A stretch of DNA of 64,000 nucleotides from an uncultured Clostridia bacterium (GTDB taxonomy: Bacteria; Bacillota; Clostridia; Lachnospirales; CAMVHY01). A program made the translations under genes and the position numbers. Under the pieces are notes generated by a model. The model saw only the letters and a list, made by a program, of their open reading frames with translations. It had not been told where the DNA came from and ran no database searches. Location of the stretch: assembly GCA_947427385.1 (NCBI GenBank), contig CANEHT010000004.1, positions 29,652-93,651 of the forward strand, written 5' to 3'. Below, piece after piece: positions 57,545 through 64,000 of this stretch (position 1 is its first letter; each line of letters starts with the position of its first letter).

Positions 57545-58071
57545 TTTTTCCTCCATCTAATTAATGATAAAAGTGCGGCAAAAATAATAACATATTGCGG
57601 AGATATTTTAAATGCTAAGATAAGGCTTAAAATAAAAATTAGGAATTGAAATCTATCTTTAATACCAGTTTTAAAAAGTGAGATAATTGAAATTAAAATC
57701 ATTGCAATAGTAAGAGCTTGAATAGCTACGAAGATTTTCTGTACTAAAATATATTCATGAAGCTTAGCGAAAAAAATTGCCACAATAATTATTATTATAG
57801 CAGGAAAAGTTATCATACCCAAAGTTGCAGCGATACTTCCTTTTAAACCGTAAACTTTTTTACCAATTGCCGTTGCCGTATTTATTGCAATTACTCCGGG
57901 AAGAGATTGAGCAAGAGTAAAGTAATCGGAAATTTCTTCGTCACTTATCCATTTTTTTTTATCAACGACTTCATTACGAATGATAGGAAGCATTGCATAT
58001 CCACTACCGAGAGTAAATCCGCCAATTTTTGCGAATGTAAAATATAAGTCAAGTAATTTTTCGATGGTAAT
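57541..58071 (-). CDS. chrA: Half-size ChrA chromate transporter, non-canonical start
   Basis: About 176 residues. CHR domain with FAKIGGFTLGSGYAMLPIIRNEVV and SLPGVIAINTATAIG; about five hydrophobic segments. Half-size ChrA proteins normally come as an adjacent pair; only one is here. No ATG, GTG or TTG is in frame near the conserved start. An SD (AAGGAG, 58077-58082) is followed by in-frame ATT at 58071 and ATC at 58065, so one of these may be the start. A longer frame from TTG 58170 runs antisense into trmB and is unlikely. Confidence 0.7.
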   Translation of the reverse strand: MTIEKLLDLYFTFAKIGGFTLGSGYAMLPIIRNEVVDKKKWISDEEISDYFTLAQSLPGVIAINTATAIGKKVYGLKGSIAATLGMITFPAIIIIIVAIFFAKLHEYILVQKIFVAIQALTIAMILISIISLFKTGIKDRFQFLIFILSLILAFKISPQYVIIFAALLSLIRWRKK

Positions 58072-58103
58072 AACACTCCTTAAAAATTTTTTTTGTATAT
58101 ATT

Positions 58104-58115
58104 TTGTGCTAAAAT
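58104..58115 (+). promoter_or_regulatory. Extended -10 promoter for trmB
   Basis: TGC-TAAAAT (58107-58115) lies 25 bases before the trmB ATG, in the divergent chrA-trmB region. Confidence 0.5.
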
Positions 58116-58140
58116 ATGAAAAAAATTTTGGGAGACAATT

Positions 58141-58764
58141 ATGCGGATACGTAAAAAAAAGTGGGCACAAAATGAAATTGATAATAGCAAATTAATTATT
58201 AATGAAAATTTTAATGGTAATTGGGAAAAATATTTTGGGAATAAAAATAAAATTTGTGTTGAAATCGGTTGCGGTAAGGGAAAATTTATAAATGTAATGG
58301 CGCAAAAATTTCCTGATAAAAATTTTATCGCTATCGAAAAATATTTACACATAATTGCAATGGGAGTTAGGCGTGCAAATAATTTTTTACCAAATCTCGC
58401 TTTTATTATTGACGACGTAATTAATATTGAAAAATATTTTAGTGCGGTAAAGATTGATTCACTTTATATAAATTTTTGTGACCCATGGCATAAAAAACGT
58501 CATGCAAAACGTCGTTTGACTCATAAAAATTTTTTGGATATCTATAAAAAAATATTAGCGGATAATGGCAAAATTTATTTTAAAACGGATAATGCACCTT
58601 TATTTGAATTCTCACTTAATCAATTTTGTGAAGATGGTTGGAAGTTAAAAAATATTTCATTTGATTTGCATAAAACTAATTTTGATAATATTACTACAGA
58701 ATATGAGGAGAAATTTTCTGCATTAGGTATGCCGATTTTTTACTGTGAAGCTTTTTTAAATTGA
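58141..58764 (+). CDS. trmB: tRNA (guanine-N7)-methyltransferase
   Basis: 207 residues. SAM-binding motif VEIGCGKGKFI (about 40-50) and the catalytic region INFCDPWHKKRHAKRRLTH with the Asp and basic cluster. It makes m7G46 in tRNA variable loops. SD GGGAG. Its stop codon overlaps the -35 of the tmRNA promoter. Confidence 0.95.
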   Translation: MRIRKKKWAQNEIDNSKLIINENFNGNWEKYFGNKNKICVEIGCGKGKFINVMAQKFPDKNFIAIEKYLHIIAMGVRRANNFLPNLAFIIDDVINIEKYFSAVKIDSLYINFCDPWHKKRHAKRRLTHKNFLDIYKKILADNGKIYFKTDNAPLFEFSLNQFCEDGWKLKNISFDLHKTNFDNITTEYEEKFSALGMPIFYCEAFLN

Positions 58765-58789
58765 TAAATTTTTATTTTAGGTATATAAT
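58761..58789 (+). promoter_or_regulatory. tmRNA promoter
   Basis: TTGATA and TATAAT are separated by 17 bases; the mature 5' end is 12 bases later. Confidence 0.75.
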
Positions 58790-58800
58790 AAATTTTTTAA

Positions 58801-59140
58801 GGGGATGTAATGGATTCGACGAGGATTTTGAAACGCAATAAGCTATCCGTTTCGTTCGCGTTAAGAACTTTTTTTGTAAATAATAACTGACGAATCAAAT
58901 TTCGCAGTAGCTGCCTAAGCAGCTCGCCATTTTAAAAATTCCTGTGGTTTTTAATTTTGGCGTCGACTACACAGGTAAATATTTTTATGAAAGCTTTGAC
59001 ATAAAAATATAACTTATGAAGCTACTATAAATTAAGTGTGTTGGTTCACTTTCTTTATGGGAATTTTTATTAATCAACTATGATAGTAGAAAGTTGCGTG
59101 TAAAGATTTTCGGACAGGGGTTCAATTCCCCTCATCTCCA
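58801..59140 (+). ncRNA. ssrA: Transfer-messenger RNA (tmRNA)
   Basis: The 5' end GGGGATG pairs with CATCTCC (59133-59139) to make the acceptor stem; A59140 is the discriminator base and CCA is not encoded. The T-arm reads GGGGTTCAATTCCCC. The tag frame starts at GAC (58889) after AATAACT and ends at TAA (58916-58918), giving the tag (A)DESNFAVAA. tmRNA rescues ribosomes stalled on broken mRNA and marks the product for degradation. The SmpB gene is not in the window. Confidence 0.95.
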
Positions 59141-59152
59141 TTTTTATAAATT

Positions 59153-59188
59153 AACTTCCTAAAAAAAATATTTTAGGAAGTTTTTTTT
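59153..59188 (+). terminator. Terminator of tmRNA
   Basis: A 12-bp stem, AACTTCCTAAAA/TTTTAGGAAGTT, is followed by Ts. Confidence 0.9.
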
Positions 59189-59195
59189 AACTAGA

Positions 59196-59224
59196 TTGAT
59201 AAAAAAAATTTAACATCGTATAAT
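59196..59224 (+). promoter_or_regulatory. Promoter of nfeD-floA
   Basis: TTGATA and TATAAT are separated by 17 bases, the same elements as the tmRNA promoter. Confidence 0.75.
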
Positions 59225-59262
59225 ATGGAAGTAGATAAAAATTTTGGAAAGGAGATTGCGAA

Positions 59263-59721
59263 ATGTTTTATTGGGCATTACTATTAATGTTTTTTGGAAT
59301 ATTATTTTTCTCCTTAGAAGTTTTTATGGCAGGGTTTGGGATTTGTGGCGTACTAAGTTTTTTCTCATTCCTCTCATCTTTTTTTATTATATTTTTTTAT
59401 GTCCCATATGGTTTTTTTATCGTATTACTCCAAATTTTTATCATTATAATAGCGGCAATGATTTTGTTCCATATTATGAAGAAAAAAAATATGCTAAAAA
59501 AAATTGTTTTGACGGATAATCTTGATTTCGAACAGAAAATAAATATTAATCAATATGTTGGGAAAATTGGGATAACAACTACAATGTTAAAACCAATAGG
59601 CTTTGTAAAATTTGATAGTGATACGCTTGAAGTCTGCTCGCAATCAGGTTTAATTGCGCCAAATACAAAAGTTAAAGTAACAGAAATTAAAAATAAAAAA
59701 ATTTTTGTTGAACGTATTTAA
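59263..59721 (+). CDS. NfeD-like membrane protein
   Basis: 152 residues. Two or three membrane segments (residues 2-70) precede a small OB-like beta domain (about 95-152, with [17 protein letters not shown] and [12 protein letters not shown] pattern). Short NfeD1b-type proteins partner with flotillin-like FloA; the flotillin gene follows by 14 bases. The serine protease domain of long NfeD is absent. SD AAAGGAG. Confidence 0.88.
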   Translation: MFYWALLLMFFGILFFSLEVFMAGFGICGVLSFFSFLSSFFIIFFYVPYGFFIVLLQIFIIIIAAMILFHIMKKKNMLKKIVLTDNLDFEQKININQYVGKIGITTTMLKPIGFVKFDSDTLEVCSQSGLIAPNTKVKVTEIKNKKIFVERI

Positions 59722-59735
59722 GGAGGTCGTTAATT

Positions 59736-60749
59736 ATGAGTACACTTGCTATGTTTTTTATTATGCTTTTTATCATTGTTGGCTTCTCAATTTTATCATT
59801 TTTCTTGAATATTATTCCGATTGGACTTTGGGTTTCAGCTGCTGCCGCCGGAATTAATATCAAACTTTCTTCATTAATCGGTATGCGTCTTCGCCGAACA
59901 AATGTTAATGTAATAATAAATGCAATGATAAAGGGAACGAAAGCCGGTTTGGATTTATCTATTAGTCAACTTGAATCCCATTATCTTTCAGGTGGACGCG
60001 TTGATAATGTCGTTGATGCGTTAATTGCGGCTCATCGTGCTGATTTAGATTTATCTTTTGAAAGAGCTGCCGCTATCGATTTGGCAGGTCGTGATGTATT
60101 TGAAGCGGTAAGAATGAGTGTTACGCCAAAAATTATTGAAACTCCATGTATTTCTGCTGTTGCTATTAACGGAATTGAAGTTAAAGTTATAGCGCGAGTT
60201 ACCGTTCGTGCGAACATTGCAAGATTGGTCGGGGGTGCAGGTGAGGAAACAATTATAGCACGTGTCGGTGAAGGAATTGTAACAACTTTAGGTTCGTCGC
60301 AAACACATAAAGATGTGTTAGAAAATCCGGACAAAATTTCACAAACTGTTTTGACAAAAGGTTTGGATTCAGGTACGGCGTTTGAAATTCTTTCGATAGA
60401 TATTGCCGATATAGATATTGGAAGGAATATTGGTGCGCATTTGCAGATTCAACAGGCTGAGGCTGACAAACAAATTGCACAAGCAAAAGCTGAGGAGCGC
60501 CGTGCGCTTGCAATTGCGAAAGAACAAGAAATGAAGGCATATGTTGAAGAAATGCGGGCGAAAGTTGTTGAGGCAGAAGCACAAGTTCCATTGGCAATTG
60601 CGCAGGCATTTAAAGATGGAAATATTTCGGTTGGTGAGTATTATAATTTGGAAAATAAACTTGCTGATACGAAGATGCGTAACGCGATAAGTGAAATAAA
60701 AAATGTTAATATGCAATTGAATAATAATAATAATGGAAATAAAAAATAA
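59736..60749 (+). CDS. floA: Flotillin-like protein FloA
   Basis: 337 residues. An N-terminal hairpin membrane anchor (about 5-30) is followed by the SPFH/band-7-like domain and a coiled-coil C-terminus with [24 protein letters not shown] (part quoted). FloA organises membrane microdomains and acts with NfeD. Family match includes [25 protein letters not shown]. Confidence 0.95.
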   Translation: MSTLAMFFIMLFIIVGFSILSFFLNIIPIGLWVSAAAAGINIKLSSLIGMRLRRTNVNVIINAMIKGTKAGLDLSISQLESHYLSGGRVDNVVDALIAAHRADLDLSFERAAAIDLAGRDVFEAVRMSVTPKIIETPCISAVAINGIEVKVIARVTVRANIARLVGGAGEETIIARVGEGIVTTLGSSQTHKDVLENPDKISQTVLTKGLDSGTAFEILSIDIADIDIGRNIGAHLQIQQAEADKQIAQAKAEERRALAIAKEQEMKAYVEEMRAKVVEAEAQVPLAIAQAFKDGNISVGEYYNLENKLADTKMRNAISEIKNVNMQLNNNNNGNKK

Positions 60750-60772
60750 ATCCGCGATGGCGGATTTTTTTG
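60741..60772. terminator. Bidirectional terminator
   Basis: An AAATCCGC/GCGGATTT stem with a four-base loop lies between convergent floA and sleB, with T-runs on both strands. Confidence 0.85.
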
Positions 60773-60774
60773 TG

Positions 60775-61455
60775 TCACGCGGTAGAAAATGCGTGGTTAC
60801 CAATTATCAAATTAATTGGCAAGTTCAACATCCAAGTGTTAGTGGAAGTTTTAGGATTCCAATAATAAATTGCACCGTTTGTTGGGTCCCAGCCATTCAT
60901 TGCATCGCGCGCTGCATTTAGGCATGAATTTGTTGGCGTAAGATTAATTTGTCCGTCAGCAACGGCGGTGAATTGTCCGGTTTGATATATTACGCCGGAG
61001 ATTGTGTTGGGGAAACTTGCGTGGCGGACACGGTTTAAAACGACAGCGCCGACGGCAACTTGTCCCGTATATGATTCACCGCGTGCTTCACCGTTTATTA
61101 ATGATGCTAAGAGCCAGATATTATTTTCATAATTTTGTGAGTCAGCAGAATTTTTGTTGGATGATTCAAAAATTCCGAGTGCTTCCAAAGTTTTGGGGCC
61201 AATGATTCCGTCAATGGTTAAACCATTTTTTTCTTGAAATTTTAGGACGGCCGAGTAAGTTTGATAGCCAAAGATACCGTCGACGGAGCCATTAAGATAT
61301 CCCCAGCGCTTTAATTTTTCTTGAGCGGTACGGACGGTTTCACCAGTGGACCCCCAACTGTAAGTCGCAGCAGAGATATTTTTGGGCATATTTATGAAAA
61401 AAATAGTTGACAAAGTAAAAATAATTGTAAAGAGGGCAGTGAAAAATTTTTTCAT
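60775..61455 (-). CDS. sleB: Spore cortex-lytic enzyme SleB
   Basis: 226 residues. Signal peptide (about 1-30), a peptidoglycan-binding domain (about 38-92, with VRTAQEKLKRWGYLNGSVDG) and a Hydrolase_2 (SleB) domain. The catalytic Glu lies in INGEARGESYTGQVAVGAV. It is a lytic transglycosylase for cortex muramic-lactam peptidoglycan at germination. YpeB, its usual partner, is absent; spoIIR lies immediately upstream, with overlapping stop and start. This shape also matches vegetative SleB-like hydrolases. Confidence 0.9.
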   Translation of the reverse strand: MKKFFTALFTIIFTLSTIFFINMPKNISAATYSWGSTGETVRTAQEKLKRWGYLNGSVDGIFGYQTYSAVLKFQEKNGLTIDGIIGPKTLEALGIFESSNKNSADSQNYENNIWLLASLINGEARGESYTGQVAVGAVVLNRVRHASFPNTISGVIYQTGQFTAVADGQINLTPTNSCLNAARDAMNGWDPTNGAIYYWNPKTSTNTWMLNLPINLIIGNHAFSTA

Positions 61456-62120
61456 TAGGCAAGCTCCTTTTTTTTTGCGAATTTGATATTAAATTTTTGC
61501 CAAGCCTCAACAATTTTAAATTTAGCTTTCACGGAAATATTTTCATTCTTAGAATTAATGAGTTTAAATTCGTCATCAGTAAGAATATTTTTGAAATCAT
61601 TTTTAAGATTATCGGGGACAGATTTTTTTGCGGCATCAACGAAACATAGCGGTGGGAACATAACGCACCACCAATTTTCACCACGACCGTTACCAATAAT
61701 TATTTGTAAAGTTTCATAGATACCGGGTGGTAATTTCAAATCGGCATAAGATTTAGTTGGGAAAACATCATTTGTCAGCAAAACTTTTACATCGTAGTTG
61801 TAACCATTTTTAATTATTGTTTGGCGGGCAACTTTTTTAATTAACGGTAAATTTTTTTGCAAAATAAATTTAGTTTGAGATTTATTTTTGGCGTTGGATA
61901 ATTTATCACGCAGGGCGTATAAAATTTCATCGCGAACTTTTAATTTTAAAGTTTGATCGAAATTTGAATTACTGTTGGCTAAAACATGAAAGCGTATAAC
62001 TTCATTGGCAATAGCTTTTTGCATTCGTGTCGAATAATTTATACAAAAAAAAGATGTAAATATTAACCCAAAAATTAGCGAGATAGTGAATAGTTTTAGA
62101 TTTAGGATGAAATTTTTCAT
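61455..62120 (-). CDS. spoIIR: Stage II sporulation protein R
   Basis: 221 residues. N-terminal signal/anchor (about 5-28), then the family core IRFHVLANSNSNFDQTLKLKVRDEIL and the GNGRGENWWCVMFPPLCFVD motif. SpoIIR is secreted from the forespore to activate SpoIIGA and so sigma-E in the mother cell. SD GGGAGGA. It is the strongest single evidence in the window for a sporulation programme. Confidence 0.95.
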   Translation of the reverse strand: MKNFILNLKLFTISLIFGLIFTSFFCINYSTRMQKAIANEVIRFHVLANSNSNFDQTLKLKVRDEILYALRDKLSNAKNKSQTKFILQKNLPLIKKVARQTIIKNGYNYDVKVLLTNDVFPTKSYADLKLPPGIYETLQIIIGNGRGENWWCVMFPPLCFVDAAKKSVPDNLKNDFKNILTDDEFKLINSKNENISVKAKFKIVEAWQKFNIKFAKKKELA

Positions 62121-62191
62121 TTTATTCCTCCCGTATCATTTTGTTGGTATTATTGCCAAATTTTTTTTTGTTATACTTAAATTTTTTGCAC

Positions 62192-62220
62192 AAAAAAAAT
62201 CCGGATTTTTCCGGATTTTT
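62192..62220 (-). terminator. Terminator of the 566-residue protein gene
   Basis: On the minus strand, an AAAATCCGGA/TCCGGATTTT stem is followed by a T-run, just after the stop codon. Confidence 0.85.
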
Positions 62221-62221
62221 A

Positions 62222-63922
62222 TTATTTTTCCTGACTTTTTTCATCAATTTCAAGTTCGGGTTTTGGTTCAATATTATTAGATTCATGGGTTTCAATAATT
62301 TCAGTTTCATTTTTGTTGTTTTCTGATTGCAAAATATTTGGAAATGATTTAAACAAATCACTAAAAAATTCTACAAACGAATTATAATCTTGAAAGTTTA
62401 AATTCTTAGTATCCATATTAATTATGCAAAAATTTAATATTTCATTTTCTGCTTCTGCTTTAAGATTAATAATATATAAACATACATTTTTAAATTGTTC
62501 TAGTGACAAATCAAGCGAATTAGCAATTAAATCAAAATTATCACAATTTAAAAGATCGCTTATAATGAATTCTAAATTAATTTTGCCGAAATTTGGATTT
62601 TCATCTTTTAAACTAGGGAAATTTTTCAATACTTCATTGAAAAATGTATTATAATTTGAAGGTATTGGGTTTGTTGTTTTAAAAATTTCTATAATACGTA
62701 ATATTTTATTTTCAGGTTTATCGCTTTTATATTTATCACAAATATTAATAATGTGTGAAGCAGCATTTGAATATTCCTTAGGCAAGTTAAGAATTACCTC
62801 TTTTTTAAGTGAATTACAAAACTTTAATACTTGGGCAACATTTTGTTCGAAAATAATTTTTGAAAATAAATTTGTTTTTTCTGCTTCTAAAAACCTAGAA
62901 AAGCAAGCAAACAAAGAATGGATGCTTTCTGCTTCTAAAGAAGACGAAGGGCAAGAAACTGAATTTGATGATTTTTCATTTTGGTTTTTAATGTAATTTG
63001 CAACAATTTTCTCATTAAGATGGCAATTACTTGCTAAAGATGTATTAGATGTATTAGATGGAACGCCAAAAAATTCTTCAACTTTATATTCATTCAAAGT
63101 TTTCTCTAAATATTTTATTCGAGAATTAAATTCTAAAGCAACCAATTTTTTAATGATACATATTGGTATACCAAATTCTTCACTTAAATTAGCTATTCTT
63201 TTTTCATTTAAATTATTAATTTTTTTTTCGTCATAGAGGTTAAAATCAGAACAATATTGTAATGTTTTGTGTGAAAGAAAGAATTTTAGTAAGTCATTTA
63301 TATCTAATTCTGACAAAAAAGATCTAATTGTAACTGTACGATTTTTGAATTCAGTTTTAATGCTATTCTTAACAAAATCCACATTAACATAATATTTTTC
63401 TCGTAATTCAAATGTTTCGTGAATTAACTTATGATCTAACATATCACTTAAAGTATTGATATTAATCGTAGTCAAATCTTTTTTTAATTTTTTTTTACGT
63501 TTATTATCCAAACTAACAATATAAATTGTTGCTAAAATTTCATTATCAGTTAAGTCATCAATATTTTCATTTAAATTATTTTTAAAATGAAGTCTTATTG
63601 CATTTAAAATCCTTGGAGTTGGATATTCAAATATGCTGTTTTTTTCAATATAATAGTCATAAATATTTTTTTGCTTTGGATTTAATTTATTATTTATTAT
63701 GTAATAATGAAAGAAAGAAAAAACAGTTCCAAAAGAATAATTAAGATCTTCACCGATTTCTTTTAATGGCTCTGGATTTGCATATAACTCCAACAATTTT
63801 TCATCCGGTAATTTTTCAAAATGATTTATTAATTCCTCCTTATGATTTATATATTTTTCCCCTAATGCACAAAGATTAAAAAATAAATTAAAATAAGGTT
63901 TTAAAAGATCAAATGGTTCCAT
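62222..63922 (-). CDS. Unknown 566-residue protein
   Basis: Hydrophilic, helical and Asn/Lys/Leu-rich, with no signal peptide or membrane segment; the last 50 residues are acidic. Several segments look like helix-turn-helix motifs: LKEIGEDLNYSFGTVFSF (about 56-73), IANLSEEFGIPICIIKKL (about 245) and ANSLDLSLEQFKNVCLYI (near 490). A Ser-rich part (SCPSSSLEAES) lies near residue 335. No family is recognised. ATG 63922 is chosen, 9 bases after AAAGGAGTG; an in-frame GTG at 63931 touches that SD. Tandem repeats lie directly upstream. Confidence 0.65.
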   Translation of the reverse strand: MEPFDLLKPYFNLFFNLCALGEKYINHKEELINHFEKLPDEKLLELYANPEPLKEIGEDLNYSFGTVFSFFHYYIINNKLNPKQKNIYDYYIEKNSIFEYPTPRILNAIRLHFKNNLNENIDDLTDNEILATIYIVSLDNKRKKKLKKDLTTININTLSDMLDHKLIHETFELREKYYVNVDFVKNSIKTEFKNRTVTIRSFLSELDINDLLKFFLSHKTLQYCSDFNLYDEKKINNLNEKRIANLSEEFGIPICIIKKLVALEFNSRIKYLEKTLNEYKVEEFFGVPSNTSNTSLASNCHLNEKIVANYIKNQNEKSSNSVSCPSSSLEAESIHSLFACFSRFLEAEKTNLFSKIIFEQNVAQVLKFCNSLKKEVILNLPKEYSNAASHIINICDKYKSDKPENKILRIIEIFKTTNPIPSNYNTFFNEVLKNFPSLKDENPNFGKINLEFIISDLLNCDNFDLIANSLDLSLEQFKNVCLYIINLKAEAENEILNFCIINMDTKNLNFQDYNSFVEFFSDLFKSFPNILQSENNKNETEIIETHESNNIEPKPELEIDEKSQEK

Positions 63923-63924
63923 AA

Positions 63925-64000
63925 GTATCACTCCTTTTAAATATAAAGTATCACTCCTTTTAAATATAAAGTATCACTCCTTTTAAATATAAAGTATCAC
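63925..64000. repeat. 23-bp tandem repeats over the 5' region of the 566-residue protein gene
   Basis: Three complete copies of a 23-bp unit (63925-63947, 63948-63970, 63971-63993) plus seven bases of a fourth run to the window edge, identical in what is visible. On the minus strand each copy carries an AAAGGAGTG SD and a T/A-rich stretch with TATATT. The copy nearest the ATG supplies the SD used. Confidence 0.9.

Noticed and set aside
58066..58170. Longer ChrA frame from TTG 58170
   Set aside because: It runs antisense into the start of trmB, crosses both divergent promoters and adds residues not in the family; the SD lies downstream of it.
59244..59519. 91-codon frame overlapping nfeD in another phase
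   Set aside because: Out of frame with the NfeD sequence, which has the SD, membrane segments and conserved C-terminal domain.
62940..63100. Short duplicated stretches (for example repeated GATGTATTA near 63050) as a possible repeat array
   Set aside because: Only two short AT-rich copies within a coding region; explained by low-complexity Ser/Asn/Thr codons.
1..64000. tRNA genes, rRNA genes, insertion sequences and CRISPR arrays
   Set aside because: No T-arm consensus outside tmRNA, no transposase or integrase frames, and no regularly spaced repeats with unique spacers were seen.

Overview
The window is strongly AT-rich chromosomal DNA from a bacterium of the Bacillota (Firmicutes), most likely Clostridia, with Negativicutes as the alternative. 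The reasons are a complete S10-spc-alpha ribosomal cluster with a KOW (L14e-like) gene between map and infA; an L17 with the long internal insertion I associate with clostridial lineages; sporulation genes (a spoIIQ-like gene, bofA with yaaL, spmA/spmB, spoIIR, sleB); the metG-cdaA-cdaR order; and a csaB/tagA/SLH cell-wall polymer cluster. Start codons are often TTG, including 12 genes of the large translation cluster plus fusA, and are backed by good Shine-Dalgarno (SD) sequences. TAA is the commonest stop. I see no rRNA, tRNA, CRISPR array or insertion sequence; the only stable RNA gene is tmRNA.

Layout. 0-6.8 kb: an effector-like membrane protein at the left edge, a PEGA-domain protein, rluB and a dicarboxylate/amino-acid symporter, then an 832-residue unknown protein with a C-terminal hydrophobic block. 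6.8-11.2 kb: the str operon on the minus strand (rpsL-rpsG-fusA-tuf) with its own promoter. 11.3-16.3 kb: a degenerate LytM/SpoIIQ-like protein, then priA-def-fmt and a YugP-type metallopeptidase. 16.3-19.6 kb: a conserved unknown protein and a polar amino-acid ABC importer. 19.7-25.6 kb: a cell-surface glycan operon (glycosyltransferase, two DUF4330 paralogues, a glycosyltransferase-CsaB fusion, TagA, an SLH-domain protein). 25.5-30 kb: bofA, yaaL, a coiled-coil unknown, murJ, spmA/spmB.

30-34.7 kb: a compound inverted-repeat element, then an OPT peptide transporter, a PqqD-like protein and the dipeptidase PepD, forming a peptide-uptake and hydrolysis set, followed by a 176-residue unknown. 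34.9-50.3 kb: 33 co-oriented translation and secretion genes from rpsJ to rplQ, including secY, adk, map, infA and rpoA. 50.3-58.1 kb, minus strand: an HlyD-like adaptor, cdaR, cdaA (c-di-AMP synthesis), metG, a lipid-type glycosyltransferase, tyrS and a lone half-size chrA. 58.1-64 kb: trmB, tmRNA, nfeD-floA (membrane microdomain pair), then sleB, spoIIR and a 566-residue unknown with tandem repeats over its 5' region at the right edge.

Most of the window is housekeeping. The unfamiliar part is a set of dispersed, highly AT-rich monocistronic genes (1-546, 4062-6560, 26176-27237, 34160-34690, 62222-63922) encoding proteins with paired hydrophobic segments, coiled coils or acidic Asn/Glu/Lys-rich regions, two or three of which look like surface or host-interaction proteins. 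No clear multi-gene system of unknown type is visible. The best leads are this protein set, the inverted-repeat element at 30.0 kb, and the repeat-multiplied ribosome binding sites at the right edge.
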